In this document: piece after piece, positions 46,607-57,556 of the stretch | Layout: each line of letters begins with the position of its first letter | Position numbering within the stretch: position 1 is the stretch's first letter | From: Azospirillum brasilense | GTDB taxonomy: Bacteria; Pseudomonadota; Alphaproteobacteria; Azospirillales; Azospirillaceae | Direction of reading: 5' to 3' | Length of the DNA: 64,000 bases | Assembly: GCF_005222205.1 (NCBI RefSeq) | Contig: NZ_CP032345.1 | Span: forward strand, 561,001 to 625,000 | Translations under genes and position numbers: made by a program | The notes under the pieces: model-generated | What the model was told of the DNA's origin: nothing | Databases searched by the model: none | Seen by the model: the letters and a program-made list of their open reading frames with translations, nothing else

Positions 46607-48649
46607 TCAGAAGGCGAAGAAGAGGATGATGCCGCCGACCAGGATGGTCGACAGCAGGCTCGACACGATGGCCGCCACCTGCCGCCCGGACGATTCGATG
46701 ATGCTGTTCCGGTCGCCGATGCTCTGCCGCAGCTTGTTGATCTCGGCGTCGGCCTCGCGGTAGGCGATCTGGGCGGCCTCGAACTCCAGCTTGTCGCGGC
46801 GCAGCGCCTCCGGATCGTCGACGATCTTCAGCAGATCGCCGAGGCGCCCGTTGTGGGCCGCGGAGTCGGCCTGCTTGCGCACGTTGTCCTGGTGCGGCCG
46901 GCTGTGGAAGCGGCGGAAGGCCGGATCGAGCAGTGACACCACCCAGGCGGCGAGGTGCGACAGCCCGTCGGTGCCGGTCCGCGCCTGCACGTCGGCCAGG
47001 ATGGTCAGCATGGCGATCACCCGGCGCATCGGCTCGATGCTGGAGCCGAGCTGGGTGTAGAGCATCTCGTCGGTCCGCCGGTGCCGCACCGCCAGAAAGG
47101 CGGCGATGTGGCGGTCGATGGGATCTTTGTGCCGCTCGCTCCCCGCCCCCATCCAGTCGAGCGCGCGCAGCAGCTCCGCCGGGTTGGTCGGCATCTGCTT
47201 GGCAACCAGCGGACTGATGCAGGGCATGGTCGGGTTCATCTCGTAGAGCACGCGCTCCACCCCCAGCCCGTGGCCCGTGCGGTCCAGCAGCCCGCGGACC
47301 TGATCGAAGTTCTGCACCATCGGCACGAACTCCGGCCGGAAGTCGCTCTGCACGCTCACCCAGAACATGGGAAGCTGGTTGGCCAGCACCTCGGCGGAGG
47401 GCTGGGGCGACTCGCCGCGCAGGAAGGCGTCGGCCAGCATGGTGCCGATGCCGTCGGGCATCATCGCCTTGCCGCGGTAGCGGATGGGCGCCGCGGGGTC
47501 CAGCGCCATGCAGACCCGCGACACCAGCCGTTCGGCCATGCTGCCGCCCTTGCCGGTGGTCGAGGCGGTCTGCACCGCGTTCGCCACCGCCTCGGCCCGC
47601 GCGTCGTCGCCCATGGAGCGGCGCAGCCACTTGTCCAGCTCGCCGCCCTCGATGACCGTGGCGGCGGGCGCCACATGGCGCGCGAAGGCGCGGGCCAGCG
47701 TCCGGCAATGCCAGTAATCCTGCCCCTGGAACTCCAGCGGCCGCGCGGCGCGGCGCGGCACCTGCGGCTGCTTCGGGCTGAGGCGGCGGCCGGCGACCCA
47801 GAGGTCGAGGTCCTGGAGCGTCCAGCGCTGCTTGGGATCGTCCACCAGCAGGCCGCGGATCACCTCGCTGATGGCCAGCGGCAGGCGCATCTGGCCGACC
47901 AGCGCCGGGTAGGACCCGCGCTCGATCTTGGCCTGGAGGATCGCCTCGTCCTCAAGGGTCGCCACCGGGTTGCGGCCCAGCAGCAGGAGCAGCAGCGTGA
48001 CGCCGAGCGAATAGAGGTCGTCGGCCATGGTGCCGGAGCCGCGCCCGGCCGGGGAGGCCATGCCCCGCTCCACCGTTTCCAGCAGGACCGGCTGGCCGTA
48101 GCCCGGCGGGGTGGACAGGCATTCGCCCAGCATCAGGCTGCTGGAGGCCAGATCGCGGTAGTAGAGGTTGGTCGGCCGGATCGCGCCATGGACCACGCCG
48201 CGGCTCGACAGCTCCTTCAGCGCCGCGACCAGCGGGTGGATGATCTGGCGGGTCAGATGGTCTTCGGGGATCGGGTCCGTGGCCTCGGTCAGGCTGTTCA
48301 TCAGCCGCTTGCCCGCCGGACGCTCGAAGATCATGCAGAGGCGGCGCCCCTGGCTCGCCGGCCAGTCCACCATGCCCCAGTCGAGCAGGCGCATGTGGGC
48401 CTGGTTGTCGAGACTGGCAATGGTGGCGGCGATGTCGGTGCGGGCCAGCGTGGCGCCGTGGCCAATGATGGCGAAGGCTTCGGACCGCTTGTCACGCAGC
48501 GGCTTGGCCGTGTAGGCGTTGCCGCCGATGGTGTTGAGGGCGGCGAGCGGCGCGTTGGGGTGGATTTCGTACCGCTCGGCCAGCTTGACCGGCTCGGCGT
48601 TCGCCATCATCCGATCCGCGGCGGCTGCGGTCATGGCATCGGATGGCAT
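46607..48649 (-). CDS. Transmembrane pseudokinase-like protein
   Basis: This 680-residue protein has an N-terminal protein-kinase-like fold (about residues 30-300). HGAIRPTNLYY sits where HRDLKPxN is expected, and ADDLYSLGVTLLLLLLG matches the helix-F aspartate motif. The catalytic aspartate is replaced by alanine, and no DFG motif or clear VAIK lysine is present, so phosphotransfer is unlikely. A helical, uncharacterised region (about 300-620) follows, then a short coiled coil (READAEINKLRQS) and a single C-terminal membrane helix (VSSLLSTILVGGIILFFAF). Start ATG 48649; ATGs at 48634 and further in are alternatives. It is upstream of the gene at 46045. Confidence 0.8.
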   Translation of the reverse strand: MPSDAMTAAAADRMMANAEPVKLAERYEIHPNAPLAALNTIGGNAYTAKPLRDKRSEAFAIIGHGATLARTDIAATIASLDNQAHMRLLDWGMVDWPASQGRRLCMIFERPAGKRLMNSLTEATDPIPEDHLTRQIIHPLVAALKELSSRGVVHGAIRPTNLYYRDLASSSLMLGECLSTPPGYGQPVLLETVERGMASPAGRGSGTMADDLYSLGVTLLLLLLGRNPVATLEDEAILQAKIERGSYPALVGQMRLPLAISEVIRGLLVDDPKQRWTLQDLDLWVAGRRLSPKQPQVPRRAARPLEFQGQDYWHCRTLARAFARHVAPAATVIEGGELDKWLRRSMGDDARAEAVANAVQTASTTGKGGSMAERLVSRVCMALDPAAPIRYRGKAMMPDGIGTMLADAFLRGESPQPSAEVLANQLPMFWVSVQSDFRPEFVPMVQNFDQVRGLLDRTGHGLGVERVLYEMNPTMPCISPLVAKQMPTNPAELLRALDWMGAGSERHKDPIDRHIAAFLAVRHRRTDEMLYTQLGSSIEPMRRVIAMLTILADVQARTGTDGLSHLAAWVVSLLDPAFRRFHSRPHQDNVRKQADSAAHNGRLGDLLKIVDDPEALRRDKLEFEAAQIAYREADAEINKLRQSIGDRNSIIESSGRQVAAIVSSLLSTILVGGIILFFAF

Positions 48650-48738
48650 GGCGTTCGAATCCCCGGAGCCTGCGAGCGTGTGCCAGCCTTAGTCGCTCGA
48701 AAAGGGCAAACAAATTGTTAACGCGGGGGAAGTGGTCG

Positions 48739-48836
48739 CATCGGGCCCCCTCCCCGGCCCTCCCCCGCTGACGCGGGAGAGGGAGATCAGTCCCCTCCCT
48801 CACCGAAGGTGGGGGAGGGTCAGGGAGGGGGCCTGA
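48739..48836. repeat. C/G-rich palindromic repeat downstream of purA
   Basis: GGCCCTCCCCCGCTGACGCG and CCACC-type complementary parts form an element like that at 1152-1209, ending GGGGAGGGTCAGGGAGGGGGC. It separates purA from the pseudokinase gene on the same strand and could end purA transcription. Confidence 0.75.
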
Positions 48837-48852
48837 GGCCTAGACCGTCACC

Positions 48853-50145
<1,293 letters not shown>

Positions 50146-50195
50146 GTGTGTCTCCGCAAAAAAAGAAGGCAGAAAGAAAACGTTGCCCATGCAAA

Positions 50196-50221
50196 GGCGC
50201 CCCCGCGGCGCGGGGGTCGCC
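50196..50221 (-). promoter_or_regulatory. Hairpin in the hisZ-purA gap
   Basis: GGCG-CCCCCGC and its complement form a stem with one bulge and a 3-base loop. On the minus strand, long T-rich sequence follows about 25-45 bases later (TTTTCTTTCTGCCTTCTTTT), just ahead of purA. It may partially end hisZ transcription or shape the purA leader. Confidence 0.4.
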
Positions 50222-50233
50222 ACTCGTGAAGTC

Positions 50234-51397
50234 TCAAGTCAGCGGCGTGACCGTGCCGCCGTCCAGCCGGTGGCCGCAGTCCAGCCGCCGGGCCTCCGCC
50301 GCCGCGTCCGCCACGGGGGCCAGCCCCGCCACGGTGACCCAGCCCTCGGCGCGCAGCTTGCCCGCCGCGGCCCAGGAGGTGCCATGCGGCACATAAACGC
50401 GCTTGGCCGGCTCCGGTGCCGGAACGGCGCGCAGGAGCGTGTCCATGTAGAGGGTGAAACCGGTTCCCGGCTCGCCCTCCTCCTCCACGCCCGGACGCAC
50501 ACCGGCGCGGTAGCGGCCCCCCGCCCCCAGCTCGCCGCGCACATCGCGCGCGAACAGGGTGAAGCTCAGGCCGGTCTGGTACTCGAAGCCGCGGTGCTCC
50601 ACCAGATCGATGGTGATCGTCAGATCCGGGCGCGCGGCGCGCAGCAGGCCCAGGGCGTCGGTCAGGCGGCGCCGGTCCTTCTCCGCCGTTTCCGGCAGCG
50701 GCAGCGCCGACAGCACCTCCATGGCGCGCTCCGCCGGGCCGGAGGCGGCCATCAGCGCGTGCAGCAGCGAGGCCGCCGGACCGCCGACCGCGGTCACCGC
50801 CGCCGCGTCCTTCTTGTCCAACGCTTCGCGCAGGCGGGCGGTTTCCTCCTCGCCCAGACCCAGGCCGCGGCAGACCCGCGCCACCATGGTCGGAACGCAG
50901 AGGTCCACCGACAGATGCCGCACCCCGACCCCTTCCAGGGCGTGGGCGGCGAGCAGGATCACCTCGGCGTCCGCCTCGGCCTCCAGCGGGCCGATCAGCT
51001 CGACGCCGACCTGGGTGATCTGCCGCTCGGGGCGGAGCTGCGAGCCCTTCACGCGCAGCACCGGCCCGGCGTAGCACAGCCGCACCGGGCGGGCGCCGTT
51101 CCTCAGGCGCGTCGTCGCGATGCGCACGATCTGCGGGGTGATGTCCGCGCGCACCGCCATCATGCGCTGCGACAGCGGGTCCATCAGCCGGAAGGTCTGC
51201 TTCGCCATGGCGGCGCCGGAGCCGGACAGCAGATTGTCCTCGAACTCGACCAGCGGCGGCTCGACGCGCTCATAGCCGTGGGCGGTGAAGTCCGCCAGCA
51301 GGCGCGCCACCGCCGCCGCTTCGTGCGCCGCTTCGGGCGGCAGCACGTCGTGCAGGCCGGCGGGCAACAGGGCGGAGCTCAGGGAATCAGCGGGCAT
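50234..51397 (-). CDS. hisZ: ATP phosphoribosyltransferase regulatory subunit
   Basis: HisZ is a catalytically dead relative of histidyl-tRNA synthetase that activates short-form HisG, the first enzyme of histidine synthesis. The 387-residue protein shows [15 protein letters not shown], the class II motif region [16 protein letters not shown], and [11 protein letters not shown] use ATG 51397; the frame extends to 51496 but [17 protein letters not shown] fits the family start. hisG is not in the window. It is upstream of purA, a pairing common in alphaproteobacteria. Confidence 0.93.
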   Translation of the reverse strand: MPADSLSSALLPAGLHDVLPPEAAHEAAAVARLLADFTAHGYERVEPPLVEFEDNLLSGSGAAMAKQTFRLMDPLSQRMMAVRADITPQIVRIATTRLRNGARPVRLCYAGPVLRVKGSQLRPERQITQVGVELIGPLEAEADAEVILLAAHALEGVGVRHLSVDLCVPTMVARVCRGLGLGEEETARLREALDKKDAAAVTAVGGPAASLLHALMAASGPAERAMEVLSALPLPETAEKDRRRLTDALGLLRAARPDLTITIDLVEHRGFEYQTGLSFTLFARDVRGELGAGGRYRAGVRPGVEEEGEPGTGFTLYMDTLLRAVPAPEPAKRVYVPHGTSWAAAGKLRAEGWVTVAGLAPVADAAAEARRLDCGHRLDGGTVTPLT

Positions 51398-51689
51398 GGC
51401 CTGCGTCGTCTCGTCGAATGGGTGGCAAACCGTCGGCATGGCGAGAGCCCGCACGTCCGGTGGGCATGCGGTGCTCGGGCATACGGAGCGGGTCAATACC
51501 CCACCCCGCCTTCCTCATGCAAACGGAAAAGCCCCGCAGCCCATGCCCGTCTCCCCTGCGCCGACCACAGGCGCCCACCCGGAAAGGTTCGAAACAGAAT
51601 TGTATTCCAGCCGAATCTTTGTTGAGTTTGATGCGAAACCTCCGGCATCCTGTGTACGAACCGTGCCAGCAGCAGCGGGGAATGGCGCC
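51398..51689. other. Divergent promoter region, hisZ and the unknown gene at 51690
   Basis: About 290 bases, with an AT-richer core around 51590-51640 (AGAATTGTATTCCAGCC; TTTGTTGAGTTTGATGCG). The frame of the next gene is open through it, but with no good start, and the composition does not look coding. It probably holds both promoters. Confidence 0.4.
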
Positions 51690-53399
51690 ATGGCACGCCC
51701 GTCCGCCAGTTACGAAGTGCAGATCTACCAGCAGGACCACTGGGTCCTCGAAGGCCGCTTCGACAGCGAGGCGGAGGCGCTGGCCTTCGGCCGCAAGGCG
51801 CTGTCCGGCGGCCGGATCGAGGGCATGCGGGTGGTGCGCGACTGGCGGCGCCCGGACGGACGCCATGTCGAGACGGAAGTCCATGTGGAGTTCCGTCAGG
51901 TCTCGCGGACCGTGGCCGCCGCCGCGATCGACGAGGCGCCGGGACTCTGCCTGACGCTCGACCATTGCTACGGCGTGCAGAGCCGGATGACGATGAACCG
52001 CGTCCTGCGCAACTACGTGGAGCGCGCGGTGGTCACCCCGACCGAGGTGCTGCACAACCACGCGGAGCTGGCGCGGCTTCTCAACACGGACAACCTCGTG
52101 CCCACCGCGGTCGGGCGGGTCGCGGCACTCCAGGCGGAGAAGGCCGGGACCGACGGGCGCGGGCGGCGCGACGCGCTGAACCTGCTTATGCACGAACTGA
52201 CCGACCGGGCGCGCGCCGCCGCCGCGCGCAAGGACCTGCCGGCCATCGCCGCCACCGGCTTCCGCCCCATGTTCGACCGTCTGGATTCGAGCCTGCCGGC
52301 GGCGGAGCGCGACTTCCTCGCCCGCGTGGTGCTGTCGCGCGAGCTGGTGCAAATGCGCAACTGGCTGGCCAAGCTTGATTTTCTCGGCGAATTGGCGCGC
52401 GAGGACGGGGCCGCGGCGGACCGCCCGTTGGGGCTGCTCGACGGCGTGATCGCCGACGTCCTGGGTGCCCCCTCGGTCGCGCAGGAGCTTCTCGGCGTCC
52501 AGGGCAGCCTCGCGGAGGCGCTGTGCAACCTGATCGACCTGTCGCGGGGCCGCCTGTCCCCGGCCAAGCGGGCGGAGGACGACCGCGCCGTCCAGTTGAA
52601 CGAGCTTCTCGCCTTCCATGACCTGGACCAGACGCGGCTGGTCATCCTGGATCTGGTGCGCCGGCAGTTGAAGGGCACGCAGCCCCTTTATCGCTCCGAC
52701 CCGTCGCTGGAGATGGAGGCCTTCCAGGAGATCCTGAAGCGCACGCTCGGCCCCGACGGGCCGGTCGGTGGCGGGCCGATGGCCGAGGCGCTGGTCCTGC
52801 GCTACCTGCGCTTCCTGGAGGGCGGCGGGGCGCCGGGCCGCAAGCAGGCCATCGCGGAGGTGGCCGGCCGCATCCCCGACGCGCGGGATCGGGTGCGCTT
52901 CCTGCTGGCGCTCGCCGACTCCGACCTCGGCCATGGGCACGCCGGGGACATCGCCCGGCTGCTTCACGGGCTGACCGGCACCCCGGCGGGTTATGGCCGC
53001 TTCATCCACCCCCGCCTGCCGCCCCGCGACAATCTGGAAGCGCTGACCCTGCTCTACTGCCAGGCCGCCGAGTCGGCGCTGCCGGAGGAGGCGCGGACCC
53101 GCCTGACCGGCGACCTCGACGCGCTTCTGGTGGCCTACATCACCGAGGAGCGGGTGGTGGAGCGGCTGGACGATCCCGGCGACGCGCTGCGGCTGCGCGC
53201 GAACCGTCTGCTGCAGGTCTGCGCGCCGGGCATCCTGCGCAGCCGGCGTGCGCTGGAGATGGTCCGGCGCCGCGTGGTCGAGCATCTCCGCCAGCCGCAG
53301 TTCGACCGGAAATATGTGGAGGATCTGCCCGACGCGGCGGCGCAGCAGCGCGCCCTGCGGGAATTCTACCGCATGTTGGGAGAAGCCGGATTCGTCTGA
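51690..53399 (+). CDS. Large hypothetical protein
   Basis: This is a 569-residue product from ATG 51690 (GCGGGGAATGGCGCC upstream). The first ~85 residues look like a compact alpha/beta domain (YEVQIYQQDHWVLEGRFDS, VVRDWRRPDGRHVETEV). The remainder is almost all helical, Leu/Ala/Arg-rich, without membrane helices or signal peptide, ending YRMLGEAGFV. I recognise no family. It is divergent from hisZ and ends about 40 bases before trkH, with which it may be co-transcribed. Confidence 0.75.
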   Translation: MARPSASYEVQIYQQDHWVLEGRFDSEAEALAFGRKALSGGRIEGMRVVRDWRRPDGRHVETEVHVEFRQVSRTVAAAAIDEAPGLCLTLDHCYGVQSRMTMNRVLRNYVERAVVTPTEVLHNHAELARLLNTDNLVPTAVGRVAALQAEKAGTDGRGRRDALNLLMHELTDRARAAAARKDLPAIAATGFRPMFDRLDSSLPAAERDFLARVVLSRELVQMRNWLAKLDFLGELAREDGAAADRPLGLLDGVIADVLGAPSVAQELLGVQGSLAEALCNLIDLSRGRLSPAKRAEDDRAVQLNELLAFHDLDQTRLVILDLVRRQLKGTQPLYRSDPSLEMEAFQEILKRTLGPDGPVGGGPMAEALVLRYLRFLEGGGAPGRKQAIAEVAGRIPDARDRVRFLLALADSDLGHGHAGDIARLLHGLTGTPAGYGRFIHPRLPPRDNLEALTLLYCQAAESALPEEARTRLTGDLDALLVAYITEERVVERLDDPGDALRLRANRLLQVCAPGILRSRRALEMVRRRVVEHLRQPQFDRKYVEDLPDAAAQQRALREFYRMLGEAGFV

Positions 53400-53436
53400 T
53401 CCGCCGCTTGGATGCGGATGGACAGCACCCGCCCCT

Positions 53437-54987
53437 TTGGATAATCAGCGCATCACATCGGGAAAAGACGGGGCGCCGCATCCGGCCCCCGCGGCGACGA
53501 AGGGCACAGCCTTGGGCAATGGCGTCGGCAATGGAATTGCGCTGGGACCGGTATTCCACATCATCGGCATCCTTCTGACCATCCTCGGGCTGGGCATGCT
53601 GGCACCGGCGCTGGCCGACGCCGCGGCGGGCAACAGCGACTGGACGGCCTTCGTCGGCTCCAGCGCGGCGACGCTGGCGGTCAGCGGCGGTATGGTGCTG
53701 GCGACGTCGAGCAAGGAGCACACGCGCTTCACCGTGAAGCAGCATTTCCTGCTGACCACGCTGTCCTGGTGCGTCCTGGCGGCCTTCGGCGCCCTGCCCT
53801 TCATGATCTCCGCCGCCCGCCTGTCCTTCACCGACGCCTATTACGAGGCGATGTCGGGCCTGTCCACCACCGGAGGCACGGTGATCGTCGGGCTGGACGA
53901 CGCCCCGCCGGGGGTCCTGCTGTGGCGCTCGCTGCTGAACTGGTTCGGCGGCGTCGGCATCATCGTCATGGCGATCGCGGTGCTGCCCATCCTGCGGGTC
54001 GGCGGCATGCAGCTGTTCCGCACCGAATCCTCCGACAAGGGCGACAAGCCCTTCGCCACGGTGCAGGACACCGCCGGCGCCATCGCCATGACCTATCTGG
54101 CGCTGACCGTTCTGTCGGCGGTGGCCTACCACTTGGCGGGCATGACATGGTTCGACGCGATCAACCACGCCATGGCCTCCATCGCCACGGGCGGCTTCTC
54201 GACCAAGGACGCCTCGCTCGGCTGGTTCGACTCCCACGCGGTGCTGTGGGTGGCGACGTTCTCGATGATCTCCGGGGCCTTGCCGCTGACCTGGTACATC
54301 CGCCTTCTGCGCGGCCAGCGCAACGCGCCGGTCTTCGGTGACAGCCAGGTGAACGCGCTGCTGGCGATCCTCCTGGTGGCCGGCGTCGCCATGACGGTGT
54401 GGGCCTTCACCGTGGTCGGCCTGCCTTTCTGGGACGCGCTCAGCCATTCGGCGGTGAACGTCACCTCGATCATCACCGGGACCGGCTTCGTCTCCACCGA
54501 CTATTCGACCTGGGGCAGCTTCGCCGTCGTCGCCTTTTTCTTCTTCTACTTCATCGGCGGCTGCACCGGATCGACGGCGGGGTCGATCAAGGTCTTCCGC
54601 TGGCAGGTGCTGGCCCTGTCGATGCTGAACCAGATGCAGCGGATGCTGAAGCCGAACCGCGTGCTGGTCCCGCTCTACCAGGGCAAGGTGCTGGACGAGG
54701 ATGTGGTCGGCTCCGTCATCAACCTCGCCTTCGCCTTCATGGCGGCCTTCGGCATCCTGTCGCTGCTGGTCGCCGCGATGGGCGTGGACTATCTGAGCGC
54801 GGCCAGCGCCGTCGCCTCCGCGCTCGCCAACGCCGGGCCGGGGCTGGGGCCGGTGGTCGGCCCGTCGGGCACCATGGCCCCCCTGCCCGACGCCGCGAAA
54901 TGGGTGCTGAGCTTCGCCATGCTGCTGGGCCGGCTGGAGGTCTTCACGGTGCTGGTGCTGATCCTGCCGAGCTTCTGGCGGGATTGA
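53437..54987 (+). CDS. trkH: TrkH-family potassium uptake protein
   Basis: This is the pore-forming subunit of Trk-type potassium uptake. Four P-loop selectivity segments are seen: GLSTTGGTVIV, SIATGGFSTKD, ITGTGFVSTDYS and ANAGPGLGPVVG. About ten membrane helices begin with ALGPVFHIIGILLTILGLG. No ATG lies at the right place in frame. I use TTG 53437 (516 residues); TTG 53512 with GAAGGG upstream would give 491. The TrkA NAD-binding partner is not in the window. A terminator follows. Confidence 0.9.
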   Translation: MDNQRITSGKDGAPHPAPAATKGTALGNGVGNGIALGPVFHIIGILLTILGLGMLAPALADAAAGNSDWTAFVGSSAATLAVSGGMVLATSSKEHTRFTVKQHFLLTTLSWCVLAAFGALPFMISAARLSFTDAYYEAMSGLSTTGGTVIVGLDDAPPGVLLWRSLLNWFGGVGIIVMAIAVLPILRVGGMQLFRTESSDKGDKPFATVQDTAGAIAMTYLALTVLSAVAYHLAGMTWFDAINHAMASIATGGFSTKDASLGWFDSHAVLWVATFSMISGALPLTWYIRLLRGQRNAPVFGDSQVNALLAILLVAGVAMTVWAFTVVGLPFWDALSHSAVNVTSIITGTGFVSTDYSTWGSFAVVAFFFFYFIGGCTGSTAGSIKVFRWQVLALSMLNQMQRMLKPNRVLVPLYQGKVLDEDVVGSVINLAFAFMAAFGILSLLVAAMGVDYLSAASAVASALANAGPGLGPVVGPSGTMAPLPDAAKWVLSFAMLLGRLEVFTVLVLILPSFWRD

Positions 54988-55002
54988 GCGGGCCATGAAA
55001 AT

Positions 55003-55033
55003 GGCCGCGCCTGCGTGGCGCGGCCTTCCTTTT
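55003..55033 (+). terminator. Intrinsic terminator of trkH
   Basis: A perfect 9-bp stem GGCCGCGCC/GGCGCGGCC with a 5-base loop is followed by TTCCTTTTC, 15 bases after the trkH stop. This is the most canonical terminator in the window. It faces the convergent serC gene. Confidence 0.85.
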
Positions 55034-55047
55034 CGGCCCTGTACGAC

Positions 55048-56208
55048 TCAGCGCCCGAAAGTCTCCGCCTTGACCGTGGCGAAGGCCCAGTCGAGCCAGG
55101 GCAGGACCGCCTCCATGTCCTCGTTCTCCACCGTGGCACCGCCCCACAGGCGCAGGCCCGGAGGGGCGTCGCGGTAGGAGCCGGCGTCGAAGGCGGCCTC
55201 CTCCTTCTCCAGAAGGGCGGCGAGCTTCTTGGCGAAGTCCGCCTGGGCCTCCGGCGTCAGGGCGGTCACCTCGGGGTCGATGAAACGCAGGCAGATCGAG
55301 GTGCAGGAGCGCGTCGCCGGATCGTCCGCCAGGAAGCCGGCCCAGGTCGAGGCCGCCACCCATTCCGAGACGATGCGCAGGTTCTGCTCCGACCGGCGGA
55401 TGAGCTGGGTCAGGCCGCCGACGGACAGCGACCAGCGCAGCCCGTCGATGGCGTCCTCCACGCAGAGCATGGACGGCGTGTTGATGGTATCGCCGACAAA
55501 GATGCCCTCGATCAGCTTCCCGCCACTGGTCAGGCGGAAGATCTTGGGCAGCGGGCGGTCGGGCTGGAAGCTCTCCAGCCGGGCCACGGCGCGCGGGCTG
55601 AGCACCAGCATGCCGTGCGCGGCCTCGCCGCCCAGCACCTTCTGCCAGGACCAGGTGGCGACGTCGATCTTGCTCCACGGAATGTCCATGGCGAAGGCGG
55701 CGGAGGTCGCGTCGCAGATCGACAGACCCTGGCGGTCCGCCGGAATCCAGTCGCCGTCCGGCACCCGCACGCCCGACGTCGTGCCGTTCCAGGTGAACAC
55801 CACGTCGCGGCTGAAATCGGCCTGCGACAGGTCCGGCAGTTCGCCGTAGGGGGCCTGGATGGTCCGCACGTCGGACATGCGGAGCTGCTTGGTGACGTCG
55901 GTCACCCACTCCTTGCCGAAGCTCTCCCAGGCCACCATCTCGACGCCGCGCTCACCCAGCAGGTTCCACAGCGCCATCTCCACCGCGCCGGTGTCGGAGG
56001 CCGGAACGATGCCGATGCGGTAGTCGCCGGGGATCGCCAGCACGGCGCGGGTCAGGTCGATGACCTCCTTCAGCTTCGCCTTGCCCGGCTTCGAGCGGTG
56101 GGAGCGGCCGAGCAGCGCGCCGTCCAGGGCGTCCAGCGACCAGCCGGGCCGCTTGGCGCAGGGGCCGGAGGAAAACAGCGGGTTCGACGGCCGGCGGGCG
56201 GGCTTCAT
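55048..56208 (-). CDS. serC: Phosphoserine aminotransferase
   Basis: SerC converts 3-phosphohydroxypyruvate to phosphoserine in serine synthesis and acts in pyridoxal phosphate synthesis. The 386-residue protein is of the archaeal/alphaproteobacterial type: it starts [20 protein letters not shown], with [18 protein letters not shown] and the PLP lysine in [18 protein letters not shown] 56208 has GGGGAG about 12 bases upstream. Serine made here could be converted to glycine, the gcv substrate. Confidence 0.95.
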   Translation of the reverse strand: MKPARRPSNPLFSSGPCAKRPGWSLDALDGALLGRSHRSKPGKAKLKEVIDLTRAVLAIPGDYRIGIVPASDTGAVEMALWNLLGERGVEMVAWESFGKEWVTDVTKQLRMSDVRTIQAPYGELPDLSQADFSRDVVFTWNGTTSGVRVPDGDWIPADRQGLSICDATSAAFAMDIPWSKIDVATWSWQKVLGGEAAHGMLVLSPRAVARLESFQPDRPLPKIFRLTSGGKLIEGIFVGDTINTPSMLCVEDAIDGLRWSLSVGGLTQLIRRSEQNLRIVSEWVAASTWAGFLADDPATRSCTSICLRFIDPEVTALTPEAQADFAKKLAALLEKEEAAFDAGSYRDAPPGLRLWGGATVENEDMEAVLPWLDWAFATVKAETFGR

Positions 56209-56281
56209 GGACACTCTACTCCCCAAACCATGGGATTGCGGTATGGCCGGGGACGATAGGAGGTGCGCGAAGGCCCGTCAA

Positions 56282-57418
56282 TCAGCCGCTCACGCGCAGC
56301 AGCGTCGCCTGGATGTGCCGGATGCCCGCCGCGTCGCAGATGTAGTAGCAGACCGCCACCCGCCCGTCCGCCAGAACGGTCGCCCAGGGATAGCCGACGT
56401 CGGGCGATGGCGCGTCGGCGCGGATCACGATCTCCGGTGCGGCCTCCAGCGTCTCCCGCCGGCAATCCCAGACGCGGGCGCGCACGCCGTAGGGCCGGTG
56501 GCGGTAACCGTAGACGACGAGCAGCCGCCCGTCCGGCAGCGGACAGGCGTCGTAGGGATGCCCGATGACCGCGTTTTCGATCCAGGGCGCCCAGCTTTCC
56601 CCGAGGTCGTGGGAGACGGAGGTGGCGAGGCGGTCGCCCAGCCCGGTGGTGCGGTGGAAGGCGACCAGCTGCCCGTCCGCGGTCAGGTGCAGGGCGGTCT
56701 CGCAGAAGCCGGCCCGTCCCGCCGGATCGCGCGCGATGGTGCTGCGCAGAGCCCAGCTTTCCCCCCGGTCGCGGGAGGCGAACAGATAGCTGGTGTAGGG
56801 GCCGCCGGTGTAGGTCGCCATCAGCAGCGTGCCGTCCGGCGCCTCCACCGCCCGCCCGCGCACCGCACCGCCCAGCATCGGGCGCAGGCCGGGCAGGATC
56901 GGCCCCTGGTCCGGCAGCTCCGGCAGGTAGCGGTGCGCCGACCAGTGCCGCCCGCCGTCGTCGCTGAGCCGGGTGCTGCCGCCCCAGAACAGGAAGAAGG
57001 TGCCCGACGTCCCGGCGTCGCCCAGCAGGTGGACGCCCTTCTCGCGCAGCCGCAGGCCGTGGCGCGCCGACATCGGGTACCAGCCGAAGCTGCCCAGGAC
57101 GATCCGCCCCGAGCGCAGGACCAGCAGGCTGGGGTCCTGGTCGCCGGCCTCCGGGTCGGTGGGCAGCGGCTGCGGCGCGCCCTCCGGCTCGAAATCCGGG
57201 GTGAAGCGCTGGATCACGAGGTGGGAGCGCGAGTCCACATGGTCGACGCTGCTGAAGTCGCCGCTGCCCTCGGCAGGCTCCCCGTGCAGCCAGCGGTGAT
57301 CGCGGGCGCGCCGGAAGGCCACCAGAACCCGCCCATCGGCCAGAGTCGCCGCGGAGGGAAAGGACGCGTAGAAGCGGCGGTCGCTGTAGACGACGCGATG
57401 CGAAAGACTGTCGAGCAT
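56282..57418 (-). CDS. Sialidase/BNR-repeat (Asp-box) protein
   Basis: This 378-residue beta-propeller protein has at least three Asp boxes: LSDDGGRHW, SRDRGESW and SHDLGESW, the repeat of sialidases and related exo-glycosidases. Catalytic Arg/Tyr candidates (GRVLVAFRRARDH; FCETALHL) are visible. There is no signal peptide, so a classic secreted sialidase is doubtful. The ATG at 57418 has a weak site. It lies 73 bases upstream of serC on the same strand. The substrate is unknown. Confidence 0.75.
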   Translation of the reverse strand: MLDSLSHRVVYSDRRFYASFPSAATLADGRVLVAFRRARDHRWLHGEPAEGSGDFSSVDHVDSRSHLVIQRFTPDFEPEGAPQPLPTDPEAGDQDPSLLVLRSGRIVLGSFGWYPMSARHGLRLREKGVHLLGDAGTSGTFFLFWGGSTRLSDDGGRHWSAHRYLPELPDQGPILPGLRPMLGGAVRGRAVEAPDGTLLMATYTGGPYTSYLFASRDRGESWALRSTIARDPAGRAGFCETALHLTADGQLVAFHRTTGLGDRLATSVSHDLGESWAPWIENAVIGHPYDACPLPDGRLLVVYGYRHRPYGVRARVWDCRRETLEAAPEIVIRADAPSPDVGYPWATVLADGRVAVCYYICDAAGIRHIQATLLRVSG

Positions 57419-57556
57419 ACCCCTGGAATCCACCTTGCGCCCGCGGCATTGGGGGCGCGCGGCCAATGTCCGGTTGCCGGAATGAAGGATTCCTTTACGG
57501 TACGCGTGATCCCTTGCTAGTCACACCGCTTTCCGCAGCCCTGCCCGGCGAAGGTC

